Assembly (NCBI GenBank): GCA_947584595.1 | Contig: CANPWP010000020.1 | Location: 1-33,988 of the forward strand | Length of the DNA stretch: 33,988 nucleotides | Origin: an uncultured Clostridia bacterium | GTDB taxonomy: Bacteria > Bacillota > Clostridia > Oscillospirales > Acutalibacteraceae | Direction: 5' to 3' | Part shown: positions 1 to 8,802 of the stretch, one piece after another | Layout: every line of letters starts with the position of its first letter | Numbering within the stretch: the stretch's first letter is position 1 | The notes under the pieces: model-generated | Seen by the model: the letters and a program-made list of their open reading frames with translations, nothing else | Told to the model about the DNA's origin: nothing | The model's database searches: none | Made by a program: the position numbers and the translations under genes

Positions 1-1166
<1,166 letters not shown>

Positions 1167-1355
1167 TCAAACTAAGTCATAAATGTGAAGAATTTCAGAA
1201 TAATTTGAAATTTGTAAAAATACTTATGAATTTGGTCGACTTAACTCCATTTTTAATAAAATGGGAAAAACAGGTATAATTCTCTTATGTTATTGCTATT
1301 TAAAAAATTTAAGTGTATTATAATACCATAAAAATTTTTAAGAGGAGATTTTGTT

Positions 1356-2528
1356 ATGATGAACTTTGATTTTTTTAATCCGACAAGAATTATTTTCGGA
1401 AGCGGTAAACTTAATGAACTCGGTAATCAGCCTATGCCAGGCAAGAAAGCATTGCTTTTAACATCAGGCGGAAAATCCGTAAAAGTGAACGGTTATCTTG
1501 AACGCACCGAGGCTCAGCTTAAAAAAGCAGGAGTTGAATATGAGATATTTGATAAAATTATGGAGAACCCCATAAGAGAAGTGATTATGGAGGGTGCGGC
1601 TTTTGCAAAGGAAAATAACTGTGATTTCATAGTTGCACTTGGAGGAGGAGCAGTTCTTGATTCTTCAGTTGCAATTTCAGCTATGGCAACAAATTCGGGT
1701 GATTTGTGGGATTATGTTTACGGCGGAACGGGAAAGGGCAAACCTCTTGTTAATAAAGGACTTCCTATTGTTACAATTACAACAACAGCAGGCACAGGCT
1801 CGGAAATAAACTGCTGGGGAGTTATATCAAACCTTGAAACAAAAGAAAAAATCGGATTTGGCGCAGTTGAGCTTAATCCCGTACTTGCAATTGTAGACCC
1901 GGAACTTATGACGACAGTTCCGCCAAAATATACTGCATATCAGGGTTTTGACGCATTGTTCCACAATACGGAGGTTATGATGTCAAACGGCGTTAATATT
2001 TTAAGTGAAACCATTGCACTTTCGGCAATTGAAAATATTACTAAATACCTTCCACGGGCAGTAAAGAACGGCAATGACCTTGAGGCAAGGGAACATATTG
2101 CATATGGAAGTACAATGGCAGGAATTACAATGCAGCTTACAAGCACGACCGCACAGCATAGTATGGAACATTCTATGAGTGCTTATCATCACAATTTACC
2201 TCACGGAGCCGGACTTATTATGATTTCCAAAGCATTTGCAGAATTTTTTATAGAAAAGCACGCCTGTGATGAGCAATTCATAAAAATGGCAAAAGCAATG
2301 GGAATTAAAGACGCCGATAAGCCCGAAGATTTCATTACAGCACTTGTAAAACTACAGGAGGACTGCGGTGTTGCTGATTTAAAGATGAGCGACTACGGCT
2401 TTACACCTGATGAATCAATGATTCTTGCAAAAGGTGCACGCTCTATGCAGGGCGGACTGTTTCTTGCAAATCCCTGTGAGATGACAGACGAAGACTGTGC
2501 AGGAATTTTCGATAAATCATACAGATAA
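1356..2528 (+). CDS. Iron-containing alcohol dehydrogenase
   Basis: 390 aa, group III (Fe-ADH) family: NAD(P)H-dependent interconversion of aldehydes and alcohols in the cytosol, usually the last step of fermentation. The N-terminal half carries the nucleotide-binding GGG (96-98) and a TTAGTGSE segment near 143-150. The C-terminal half carries the probable metal ligands Asp199, His203 (QGFDALFH), His268 and His283 (PHG), plus the conserved neighbour His272. Length is normal and all ligands are present, so it should be active. Butanol or ethanol dehydrogenase is possible, but the substrate cannot be read from sequence. The start at 1356 has an AGAGGAG site. A TATAAT at 1319-1324 may be its -10 box, but no good -35 was found. 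It shares an operon with the acetyltransferase 10 bp downstream. Confidence 0.93.
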   Translation: MMNFDFFNPTRIIFGSGKLNELGNQPMPGKKALLLTSGGKSVKVNGYLERTEAQLKKAGVEYEIFDKIMENPIREVIMEGAAFAKENNCDFIVALGGGAVLDSSVAISAMATNSGDLWDYVYGGTGKGKPLVNKGLPIVTITTTAGTGSEINCWGVISNLETKEKIGFGAVELNPVLAIVDPELMTTVPPKYTAYQGFDALFHNTEVMMSNGVNILSETIALSAIENITKYLPRAVKNGNDLEAREHIAYGSTMAGITMQLTSTTAQHSMEHSMSAYHHNLPHGAGLIMISKAFAEFFIEKHACDEQFIKMAKAMGIKDADKPEDFITALVKLQEDCGVADLKMSDYGFTPDESMILAKGARSMQGGLFLANPCEMTDEDCAGIFDKSYR

Positions 2529-2538
2529 GGTGAAAAGT

Positions 2539-3105
2539 ATGGATTTAAAGCAGTATTTAAATATTTTAAATTCAGGCAAGCACATTGAAGCAGGCTCAGA
2601 AGAACATTTGTATATGCACGGAATTTCTCAGGAAGCTCTTCGTTTAACGGCAGAATTAAACGGAAGCTATCATACGCCTGAGGAAATACGGGAAATTTTT
2701 GAAAAAATTATAGGTAAGCCCGTAGATGAAACTTTCGGACTTTTTCCGCCGTTTTATACCGACTGCGGAAAAAATATAACTATCGGCAAAAATGTATTCA
2801 TTAATATGGGTTGTAAGTTTCAGGATCAGGGCGGTATTTTTATAGATGACGGTGCTTTGATTGGACATAATGTTGTACTTGCAACCCTCAATCATGATAT
2901 ATCTCCCGTTACACGGCACAGTATGACTCCAAAGCCTATTCATATCGGCAAAAATGTGTGGGTTGGTGCTAATGCCGTAATTCTTCCCGGTGTTACTGTA
3001 GGGGACGGCGCAATTGTTGCTGCGGGAGCAGTAGTAACCCGTGATGTACCTGAAAATACAGTGGTGGGCGGAGTCCCTGCCAAGGTAATTAAAAAAGCAG
3101 AATAA
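2539..3105 (+). CDS. Maltose/galactoside-type O-acetyltransferase (hexapeptide repeat)
   Basis: 188 aa, acetyl-CoA-dependent sugar O-acetyltransferase of the LacA/Maa/NodL type. An N-terminal Mac region ([13 protein letters not shown], about residues 26-38) precedes a left-handed beta-helix of hexapeptide turns ([41 protein letters not shown]). The likely catalytic His sits in LATLNHD. The C-terminus [15 protein letters not shown] is classic for the family. I start at ATG 2539, which has AAGGTG upstream; a frame-open start at 2497 would overlap the dehydrogenase and has no good site. Translation is probably coupled to the dehydrogenase. The acceptor sugar is unknown. Confidence 0.9.
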   Translation: MDLKQYLNILNSGKHIEAGSEEHLYMHGISQEALRLTAELNGSYHTPEEIREIFEKIIGKPVDETFGLFPPFYTDCGKNITIGKNVFINMGCKFQDQGGIFIDDGALIGHNVVLATLNHDISPVTRHSMTPKPIHIGKNVWVGANAVILPGVTVGDGAIVAAGAVVTRDVPENTVVGGVPAKVIKKAE

Positions 3106-3260
3106 TAAATTATTAAAAAAGTTATAAAAATAATTACGTCGTTCTATAAATCAGTAGCTTTCAGTTAATTTTTATTAAATATATTGTATACTGAATTCTA
3201 AAACTATCTTAAAATATAATATTAAGTATTTGACTTTTTCAACTATATTACTTACATTTT

Positions 3261-3305
3261 AACACCGTGAAAATCCGAGTTAGATCGGGTTTTCACGGTG
3301 TTTTT
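3261..3305 (+). terminator. Strong rho-independent terminator
   Basis: An 18-bp stem (3261-3278 with 3285-3302, one G-T pair) closes a 6-base loop and ends in a T run. It closes the dehydrogenase-acetyltransferase operon. Confidence 0.9.
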
Positions 3306-3414
3306 AAGTATTTTGACTCTCTGTTAATAAAAACACGAAAATAAAAAACGTATATTTTTAAGAAAATAAAAGTTTTAAAATACATATGTTAAAAGACATT
3401 ATTAGTGTATATAA

Positions 3415-3443
3415 TTGACAATAATACTAAAGTTTGTTATAAA
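3415..3443 (+). promoter_or_regulatory. Near-consensus promoter without an obvious gene
   Basis: TTGACA (3415-3420), a 17-bp spacer and TATAAA (3438-3443). A GAAGGAG-like site follows near 3470, but the downstream frame closes at once. It points right, into the left end of the recombinase segment. No coding gene of useful length lies between 3306 and 4049; the rest of that stretch is AT-rich apart from the listed hairpins and repeat. Confidence 0.5.
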
Positions 3444-3597
3444 AATAAAATAAAAAGTTTTAATAAAAAAGAAGGAGTAACTGTAAAATAATAAAACTGT
3501 ATAAATTTTTGTGATAATTTTTAACATATAAAAGTGTAAATATTATTATAATGCTTTCGGTGAATATTGAAGGCACAAAAACGTAAAAGTTTGTACA

Positions 3598-3635
3598 ATA
3601 AACAAAAACAGCCACCGAAAAATTACGGTGGCTGT
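3598..3635 (-). terminator. Minus-strand terminator just outside the left inverted repeat
   Basis: ACAGCCACCG (3608-3617) pairs with CGGTGGCTGT (3626-3635) around an 8-base loop. On the minus strand the stem is followed by a TTTTTGTTTATT tract. It would stop leftward transcription leaving the segment: the recombinase message now, or the outward promoter after inversion. Confidence 0.75.
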
Positions 3636-3678
3636 AAAAAAATCATTATCAAATTTTTTAAAAGAATACGGTCATTTC

Positions 3679-3705
3679 TTGCGTAGAACGAATACATCTA
3701 CGCAA
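3679..3705. repeat. Left recombination site (IRL)
   Basis: Bases 3679-3698 (ttgcgtagaacgaatacatc) recur exactly, inverted, at 5567-5586. The full site is two perfect 9-bp arms, TTGCGTAGA and TCTACGCAA, around the 9-base centre ACGAATACA. That is the form of a tyrosine-recombinase core site: two inverted binding arms flanking a crossover region. Confidence 0.8.
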
Positions 3706-3817
3706 ATATCTTTAAAAACACCGATATATAAGGGATTTTTATCTTTTTCTGACCCCCTTTTTGACCATTGTTGTAAATTTAACTGAAAAATATTATTTTA
3801 AATTTTTGCAGAAAAAA

Positions 3818-3839
3818 GGCTCCCTCGTCAGAGGGAGCC
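3818..3839 (-). terminator. Hairpin terminator behind the recombinase gene
   Basis: GGCTCCCTC pairs with GAGGGAGCC around GTCA. On the minus strand it is followed by TTTTTTCTGC. It is 210 bases past the recombinase stop and belongs to the GAGGGAG repeat family; 3821-3896 matches 11191-onward in inverted orientation at 74 of 76 bases. After inversion it would face the fibre operon and block read-through from the recombinase. Confidence 0.65.
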
Positions 3840-3945
3840 AAACACAAACTTTAAAGTTTATTTTCAATTTCCCAGTCAGCATACTGATAGAGAGAGCCTG
3901 TAATTATAAAAAATGCTTTTTAAAAAGTTAAATTTATTTAATTTC

Positions 3946-3996
3946 TTTCCCTCAGTCAGCTTCGCTGACAGCTCCCTCGTCAGAGGGAGCCTTTTT
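3946..3996 (+). repeat. GAGGGAG-family hairpin repeat with plus-strand T tract
   Basis: GTCAGC-TTC-GCTGAC is followed by GCTCCCTC-GTCA-GAGGGAGC (3971-3990) and CTTTTTC. It probably stops plus-strand transcription entering from the left, which would otherwise run antisense into the recombinase gene. It is the inverted counterpart of the hairpin pairs at 11247-11302 and 11405-11460. Confidence 0.7.
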
Positions 3997-4049
3997 CTGC
4001 AAAGTTTAAAATAACTTCTTTACTCTTAAGTTGACGACATTTATGGTTT

Positions 4050-5168
4050 TTACGCATTGAGCTTTTCAAGCTGCTGACGTTTCATATCCATTGAGGAATG
4101 AACATAGGTATTAAGAGTAACTCCAACATTTGCATGACCAAGTATTTCGCTCAGTGATTTTACGTCAACTCCCGCTTCAATGCATCGTGTTGCAAATGTG
4201 TGACGAAGCGTATGATAGTTGACCTGCTTGATTCCGCAGTCATCAAGCAATCTGTGAAAGCGGTATTCATAGGTTCTCGGACTTATAAATGAAAGCGTAT
4301 CAGATAAAACAAATCCAAATGAATAATCTCGTTTCATCTCAATCAAATGCGGCATCAACACAGAAGAAATCGGAATATCACGGACTGAAGCAGTTGTCTT
4401 GGGCGTGTCCAAAATCAGAGAGGTTTGACTTCCTGCTTTAGGGTTCGTATTTCGTACTCTTGATACTGTATGGCGTATATGAATCACTTTTGATTTTAAA
4501 TCAATATCTTCCCATGAAAGAGCACATACCTCTCCTATTCGCAATCCTGCATAAAGAGAAATCATTATGCCTAAACTGACCGTATCATCCCTGTTTATAA
4601 TGTAAACTTCCAAACGCTCCTGTTCCTCTTTGCTTAAAATTTCCAATCTTTTTTTCCCGACTGTCGGTTTGTAAATTGTAGATTTGAGCGGCAGACAAAA
4701 CTGTTCATCTACCGCAAGCTGCATTGCTGACTGAATAATAAGTGACATACTTCTTACATAAGAAGCCGACAGTCCGCCTTTTTTATCAATTCGCCCTGAT
4801 TTCAGCTTTTCATCAAGAAATGAATTAATCGTAATTGCAGTTATCTGCGACAGCCTCAGCGAACCAAGTCCCGGCTCAATATGCTTTTCTATCATTGTTC
4901 GATATTTATGTTCTGTAGCTCCCTTTTGCCTAAGACGGTTATTGCTGAGCCAAAGCTGCAATACCTCTGAAAAACACCGCTCTTTTGTTCTCTTCTGAGG
5001 CTCGTCATGCAGCGCCATTGCCGCAACCAGCTTGTCCTTTGCTTCCGTACAGTTATGTCCGTAAACAGAAGCGTATTTTGTTGCTCCATTTGGATAAACG
5101 CCGATTTTATATCGCCCTTCCCATCTTCCATCCTTTCGTTTGTGAATGTTTAGACCCCTCTTTGACAT
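4050..5168 (-). CDS. Tyrosine recombinase/integrase, candidate invertase
   Basis: 372 aa, phage-integrase family. It has an N-terminal arm-binding-like domain (1-55; KDGRWEGRYKIG), a SAM-like core-binding domain (about 64-160) and a C-terminal catalytic domain. The catalytic set is complete: Arg210 (GLRIGE), Lys257, His319-x-x-Arg322 (HTLRHTFATR), His345 (LGHANV) and nucleophile Tyr355 (NTYVHSS). It is nearest in layout to the Tn916/lambda-like integrases of Firmicutes. ATG 5168 has an AAAGGA site at 7 bp. No excisionase, relaxase or transfer gene accompanies it, and both flanking sites are inverted, so it more likely flips DNA than moves an element. The neighbours on the operon side encode surface proteins, which are frequent targets of phase variation. 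Confidence 0.92.
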   Translation of the reverse strand: MSKRGLNIHKRKDGRWEGRYKIGVYPNGATKYASVYGHNCTEAKDKLVAAMALHDEPQKRTKERCFSEVLQLWLSNNRLRQKGATEHKYRTMIEKHIEPGLGSLRLSQITAITINSFLDEKLKSGRIDKKGGLSASYVRSMSLIIQSAMQLAVDEQFCLPLKSTIYKPTVGKKRLEILSKEEQERLEVYIINRDDTVSLGIMISLYAGLRIGEVCALSWEDIDLKSKVIHIRHTVSRVRNTNPKAGSQTSLILDTPKTTASVRDIPISSVLMPHLIEMKRDYSFGFVLSDTLSFISPRTYEYRFHRLLDDCGIKQVNYHTLRHTFATRCIEAGVDVKSLSEILGHANVGVTLNTYVHSSMDMKRQQLEKLNA

Positions 5169-5428
5169 AATAATATCCTTTCTTGCTTTTTCTTTACCGT
5201 TTTAGCAAACGGAAATGATGCAGTAATGCTAATCTTTGATTAAACATCAATTATTTAATTTCTTTCCCGACATCTTTTTTGACCACTATTATTTTAAATA
5301 TCATTTATTGGCAAAATAGAAACAAAACAAAAAAGTTTCATTTTTTTGCAAAAAAATCCATATTTAGACAATATCGCTTTCAAAATCCTTAACTACGTCA
5401 AATAAATACAATTAAATTTTTTATCATG

Positions 5429-5456
5429 ATTATACTATTTTCCCAGTGACTGTAAA
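5429..5456 (-). promoter_or_regulatory. Likely recombinase promoter
   Basis: On the minus strand, TTTACA (5456-5451), a 16-bp spacer and TATAAT (5434-5429). It implies an untranslated leader of about 250 bases before the recombinase ATG at 5168. It lies back-to-back with the outward promoter at 5507, so one protein bound between them could affect both. I see nothing else in 5169-5428. Confidence 0.55.
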
Positions 5457-5506
5457 AATTTTAAAAAATTTGTAGAAAATAATTAGATAAAAATTTTTTT
5501 TAATAC

Positions 5507-5535
5507 TTGACAAATGATAATAAACGTATTATAAT
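5507..5535 (+). promoter_or_regulatory. Perfect consensus outward promoter of the invertible segment
   Basis: TTGACA (5507-5512), exactly 17 bp, TATAAT (5530-5535). It lies 32 bp inside the right inverted repeat and points at the sipW/tasA-like operon, giving a predicted start near 5542 and a 275-base leader that includes the repeat. No other convincing promoter precedes that operon. Confidence 0.85.
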
Positions 5536-5566
5536 GGCATTGTGAAGATGATGTAGGTATGGTTAT

Positions 5567-5586
5567 GATGTATTCGTTCTACGCAA
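5567..5586. repeat. Right recombination site (IRR)
   Basis: gatgtattcgttctacgcaa is the exact reverse complement of 3679-3698. Only one arm and the centre are conserved; the second arm reads TCATAACCA instead of TCTACGCAA. GTATTCGT occurs twice here (5570-5577, 5588-5595), possibly an extra binding site. Confidence 0.8.
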
Positions 5587-5648
5587 AGTATTCGTACAAA
5601 ATGCATCATGTTGTTATTATTAACGCTTTTTTCTAATTTATAGCTTAT

Positions 5649-5746
5649 GGCAAGATGTTACCGACCAAAGGCGGCGGACACATTCCGCATTTCAGACAGT
5701 AAAAAACCTTCTACTGAAAATTGTGCAACCGTCGCCGCATCTTGCC
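5649..5746 (+). ncRNA. Structured 5' leader element of the fibre operon
   Basis: GGCAAGATG (5649-5657) pairs perfectly with 5738-5746. Inside, 5670-5677 pairs with 5729-5736 (one G-U). CACA (5679-5682) then pairs with TGTG (5722-5725), and TTTCAG (5690-5695) with CTGAAA (5714-5719). The result is one long bulged hairpin of about 98 bases, with a 12-base bulge at 5658-5669. It lies between the outward promoter and the first gene. It matches no riboswitch class I recognise and has no T tract, so it is not a simple terminator. Confidence 0.5.
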
Positions 5747-5816
5747 GAATAAAAGCAGTGCAGCTACTTATATGAAACAAGATGTTTAGTAATAAAGTTA
5801 AAAGGTGGTATTCAAT

Positions 5817-6482
5817 GTGGAAAAAATCGGGAATGAATACGAAACAGAAAATGAAGAAATGGAAGATATAACGGCAATTGACAATTTTGATAAAGTTCAA
5901 GAAAAAAAGCAGAGTTTTTCTTTCAACAAAATTTCAAATATTATCGGAATTATTCTTTGCGTACTTTTTCTTCCCATATTCATAGTTAATGTAGCTTTGC
6001 TCATCAGCTATGCAGTCAATCCTGATTCACCGCCCGGATTTATGGGGTATACGCCTTTGGTGGTGGAATCAGACAGTATGACCCCGTTTTTTACAAAGGA
6101 TGACCTTGTTATTATACGCAACGGAGAAGAAAATCAAGTATATGATAATGGAACAGTTATTTGTTTTGAAAGCGGAAATTCATACATATCACACCGAATT
6201 GTTAAAGTAACAAAAAAAGAGAACGGACAACTGCTCTATACCACGCAGGGTGACGCAAATAACACACCTGATGCAAATCCTGTCAACTCAAGTCAGATTC
6301 TCGGCTCATATGTAATGAATTTTAAAGGATTAGGCGGATTGCTGATGTTTATGCAAACTCCGATAGGAATGATTTGCTGTGTGATTTTACCGGTTCTCTT
6401 GATTTTTCTGTTGTTTTATATTCCGCCAAAGGTTGTTGCGGCGCACAAAAAAAGGAAATCATCTCCGCAAAGATATGCATAA
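5817..6482 (+). CDS. SipW-type signal peptidase I (first copy)
   Basis: 221 aa membrane serine protease of family S26B, which removes signal peptides from TasA/camelysin-type secreted proteins outside the membrane. A cytosolic acidic N-terminus precedes a membrane segment (41-66). The catalytic Ser is in ESDSM (Ser87). The Ser/His arrangement is ER-like, with His126 in SHR where other bacterial enzymes have Lys, and there is a conserved Asp146 in QGDANN. A second membrane segment (182-202) precedes a basic tail. I choose GTG 5817 because AAAGGTGG ends 8 bases upstream; GTG 5805 would add four residues but lacks a site. It is the first gene after the invertible promoter. Confidence 0.88.
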   Translation: MEKIGNEYETENEEMEDITAIDNFDKVQEKKQSFSFNKISNIIGIILCVLFLPIFIVNVALLISYAVNPDSPPGFMGYTPLVVESDSMTPFFTKDDLVIIRNGEENQVYDNGTVICFESGNSYISHRIVKVTKKENGQLLYTTQGDANNTPDANPVNSSQILGSYVMNFKGLGGLLMFMQTPIGMICCVILPVLLIFLLFYIPPKVVAAHKKRKSSPQRYA

Positions 6483-6509
6483 ATAAAGTAAAACTTTAAG
6501 TAACATATT

Positions 6510-6622
6510 GCCTCCCTCTGACGAGAAATTCCCCTGCAAGGGGAAATGTCACGAAGTGACAAAAGGGTTGCCGTTTTCGCAGAAAAAGGTGGCTGCGGCG
6601 AAGCCGCAGACGGAGGGAGAGA
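6510..6622 (+). repeat. GAGGGAG-family repeat, long type
   Basis: Starts GCCTCCCTCTGACGAG and ends GGAGGGAGAGA, with inner hairpins CCCCTgcaAGGGG, GTCACgaaGTGAC and CTGCGGCgaaGCCGCAG. A near-identical copy lies inverted at 11511-11623. An open frame across it (6508-6738) is repeat, not gene. Confidence 0.8.
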
Positions 6623-6711
6623 AAACTCTTAGAGTACAACAACTTTATTGCAAACGCAGAAAATGCTTTAAAAAATGCAAAGCTTATTTAAATATGTTTG
6701 AACTATTAAAT

Positions 6712-6761
6712 ATCTCTCCCTCAGTCAGCTTACGCTGACAGCTCCCTCATCAGAGGGAGCC
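6712..6761 (-). repeat. GAGGGAG-family repeat, short type
   Basis: Two stacked hairpins, GTCAGCttacGCTGAC and GCTCCCTCatcaGAGGGAGC, in the opposite orientation to 6510-6622. Same type as 3946-3991. Confidence 0.75.
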
Positions 6762-6854
6762 AAATACAAACCTAAAAGTTTATTTTAATTCCTTTCCTTG
6801 AGCTTAATTATAGAGTGAGCTTTTAAATAAACAAAAAACTTTTCTAAAAAATAT

Positions 6855-6972
6855 GCCTCCCTCTGACGGGAAATTCCCCTACAAGGAGAAATGTCACGAA
6901 GTGACAAAAGGGTGGGTTGCCGTTGTCGCAGAAAAAGCTGTCAAAACGAAAGTTTTGACTGAGGGAGAGATA
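6855..6972 (+). repeat. GAGGGAG-family repeat, chimeric copy
   Basis: The first two thirds match the long type (GCCTCCCTCTGACGGG through GTCACGAAGTGAC). The tail is the short-type hairpin GTCAAAACgaaaGTTTTGAC ending GAGGGAGAGATA. The frame of the next gene stays open through it, but its real start is at 7090. The rest of 6483-7089 is AT-rich with no gene and no convincing promoter. Confidence 0.75.
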
Positions 6973-7089
6973 TTTTATAATTTAAACATTTTAAGTTTAC
7001 TTAATCAGTTTATTTTTATTTGTAGCTTCAGCCACAAAGTTACAAATATAAATATATATTACATAAAAATTTATTGGAGGTTTTTCATT

Positions 7090-7704
7090 ATGGAAAAAAC
7101 TAAGAAAAATTTATTACTCCGCTCAGCAGGCGTTTTAATGGGTGTTTCTATCCTTTCAACCTGCGTTCTCGGTGGAACATTAGCAAAATACATTACAAGC
7201 GGTAAAGGAACAGCCAGCGCTACTGTTGCTAAGTTTGATGTTGAATTAAATGATGGTAAACTTAATAGTTCCGATTCTACATCTTTAAATCTGTTTAATG
7301 ATATTCTTGATACCGATTCATCACCGGAAAAGGATGTTACTGAACATAAAATTGCTCCCGGTACACGTGGATTGCTACCTTTAAAGGTTACAAATAAGAG
7401 TGATGTTACTATTCAATATACTGTTTCAATTGAGGACCATGCTGGTGTCGATTCTACATTGCTTAATCGTTTTAAGTTCTCATTAGATGGAGATGATTGG
7501 AAAACAATTGATGAGATAAAGGCAAGTCCACTGGTTAGCGGTAAAAGTGTAGCAATTGGTGCAACAGATAATGATACATCATTACTTTGGAAGTGGGATT
7601 TTGAGAATGGTGATAATACAGACGATACCAATTTAGGTATGAATGCTGTAACTGATCCTGTGGCTATTGTTGATGTTAATGTAGAAGCAGTTCAGGTTGA
7701 CTAA
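7090..7704 (+). CDS. TasA/camelysin-like secreted protein (likely main fibre subunit)
   Basis: 204 aa. It has a basic N-terminus, a hydrophobic core (about 10-31) and GTLAKYITSGKG, a typical SipW-dependent signal region. A beta-rich domain follows, with VAKFDVELND (about 47-56), an APGTRGLLPLKVTNKSDVTIQYTVSIE core and WKWDFENG. The family forms extracellular fibres in biofilms (TasA) or cell-bound camelysin. ATG 7090 has a GGAGG site 9 bp away. The upstream extension in frame is repeat DNA. It is flanked by two signal peptidases (5817, 8780) that are its likely processing enzymes. A strong structured spacer follows at 7753-7825, which may favour this gene's level over those downstream. Confidence 0.82.
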   Translation: MEKTKKNLLLRSAGVLMGVSILSTCVLGGTLAKYITSGKGTASATVAKFDVELNDGKLNSSDSTSLNLFNDILDTDSSPEKDVTEHKIAPGTRGLLPLKVTNKSDVTIQYTVSIEDHAGVDSTLLNRFKFSLDGDDWKTIDEIKASPLVSGKSVAIGATDNDTSLLWKWDFENGDNTDDTNLGMNAVTDPVAIVDVNVEAVQVD

Positions 7705-7752
7705 TTAATACTATTTAAGAGATTTAATTTTGTGGCGCTTAAATCTTGTTTT

Positions 7753-7825
7753 GGCTGAATGCAGTTTTGCATTCAGCCCCTAATTAAAGCAATTTTAAAT
7801 AAATTGTTTTAATTAGGGGCTGAAT
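7753..7825 (+). promoter_or_regulatory. Two mutually exclusive hairpins in the tasA-like/anchor spacer
   Basis: Hairpin 1: 7753-7763 pairs with 7768-7778 (11 bp, loop GTTT). Hairpin 2: 7771-7795 pairs with 7801-7825 (25 bp, one G-U, 5-base loop). They share bases 7771-7778, so only one full structure can form at a time. No T tract follows, so this is more likely an mRNA stabiliser, processing site or attenuator than a terminator. A GGAG site and the next ATG follow within 30 bases. Confidence 0.6.
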
Positions 7826-7851
7826 AAGCCATAAAAGAAAGGAGTGCATTT

Positions 7852-8802
7852 ATGCGAACACCAATAACAAAATATAAAACAACATCAATTTGTCTGGCGG
7901 CGTCACTTGCCGTTATGCTGGTTTTAAGCTTGTTCTTGTCAGCATTCGCAATTGTTGGAGCACAAGCAGATACCGATACAGGAGACGAACCTTTAATTAT
8001 ATTGGAGAATAGTACTCAAAAACAATGGAGTCAGCTTACTACTTTGAATATTTTTGCTAATACGGATTTTAACAATGAAAATATTATTGCACCATACAGT
8101 TACGGCAAATACGCTTTTACTGTTTGCAACACAGCGAGGTATCCTCTTAGCTACGTTATGAATTTCTCGGATACTAATGAACATAAAATTCCTCTTGAAT
8201 ATCGTTTAAGTGATGAAAAAGGATATCTTGCGGGAAGTGACAACGAATGGGTAGACTGTAAAAATCTTAATACCGTTACAGCCGACCTTGCGAATGAATC
8301 TCAAATCGGTTATCTCCTTGAATGGCGCTGGTCGGGCGATACTGATGACTTGTCTGACGCTGAACTGGGAATTTTAGCGGCACAGGAAAAGGTAGATTAT
8401 ACTATGGATATAAGTTTTACCGCCGAACAGTCTGGTGAGCCCATTGAACCTACCGAATCAACTCAGCCAAGCGATGTAACAGAGCCTACAGAAGCAACTC
8501 ATCCGAGCGATTCAACAGAGCCTACAGAAGCAACTCAGCCGAGCGATTCAACAGAGCCTACAGAAGCAACTCAGCCGAGCAATTCAACAAAGCCTACTGC
8601 ACCTTCTGAGACAAACAATACTTTGACGCCTGTTACTCCTACACAGCCAGGAAGTGCAACCCCATCATCACCAATGCAGACGGGAGACTTTACAGACCCT
8701 GCATTATGGCTGTCTTTGGCAATTGTTTCTATAATTATGTTAGGTCTGACAATTTTCTTCAGGCGCAGAGCACACAATCATGAAAATACCGATATCCGCT
8801 AA
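7852..8802 (+). CDS. Surface protein with TasA-like head, Thr/Pro stalk and C-terminal anchor
   Basis: 316 aa. A membrane-spanning signal (13-36) precedes a globular domain (about 40-193) with YSYGKYAFTVCNTARYPLSYVMNF, like camelysin-type domains. A stalk (193-272) follows, built on the 12-residue unit TEPTEATQPSDS in three good copies plus variants, likely glycosylated. The end is PMQTGD (274-279), a hydrophobic helix (285-303) and Arg304-306. This resembles a variant sortase signal (PxTGD, membrane helix, basic tail), but no sortase lies in the window, so a simple membrane anchor is equally possible. It probably tethers or starts the fibre, as TapA-type partners do; that role is inferred. 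It overlaps the next gene by 23 bases. Confidence 0.72.
   Translation: MRTPITKYKTTSICLAASLAVMLVLSLFLSAFAIVGAQADTDTGDEPLIILENSTQKQWSQLTTLNIFANTDFNNENIIAPYSYGKYAFTVCNTARYPLSYVMNFSDTNEHKIPLEYRLSDEKGYLAGSDNEWVDCKNLNTVTADLANESQIGYLLEWRWSGDTDDLSDAELGILAAQEKVDYTMDISFTAEQSGEPIEPTESTQPSDVTEPTEATHPSDSTEPTEATQPSDSTEPTEATQPSNSTKPTAPSETNNTLTPVTPTQPGSATPSSPMQTGDFTDPALWLSLAIVSIIMLGLTIFFRRRAHNHENTDIR

Larger units (their letters stand above)
3679..5586. mobile_element. Putative invertible segment carrying its own recombinase and an outward promoter
   Basis: The 1908-bp stretch is bounded by perfect 20-bp repeats in inverted orientation. It holds only a tyrosine recombinase (minus), repeat hairpins acting as terminators, and two back-to-back promoters, one of them a perfect sigma-A consensus aimed out of the right end at the sipW/tasA-like operon. 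Recombination between inverted sites inverts the DNA between them rather than excising it. The plan matches known promoter inversion switches such as Salmonella hin, though hin is a serine recombinase. Inversion itself is inferred. A remnant of an integrative element is the main alternative. Confidence 0.65.

Noticed and set aside
3679..5586. A small integrative or conjugative element
   Set aside because: Its end repeats are inverted, not direct, and there is no excisionase, relaxase or cargo beyond the recombinase. Not fully excluded as an ancestor.
5649..5746. Cyclic-di-GMP or other known riboswitch
   Set aside because: I compared it by eye with GEMM, c-di-AMP, SAM, TPP, FMN and ZTP consensus sequences and found none of their conserved cores.
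6508..6738. 76-codon open frame, and the 79-codon extension before the TasA-like start at 7090
   Set aside because: Both lie in GAGGGAG-family repeat DNA; the true start at 7090 has a GGAGG site and begins a signal sequence.
7852..8802. Firm call of a sortase substrate
   Set aside because: PMQTGD plus helix plus RRR is only a variant of the motif and no sortase is seen in the window, so I kept anchor type open.
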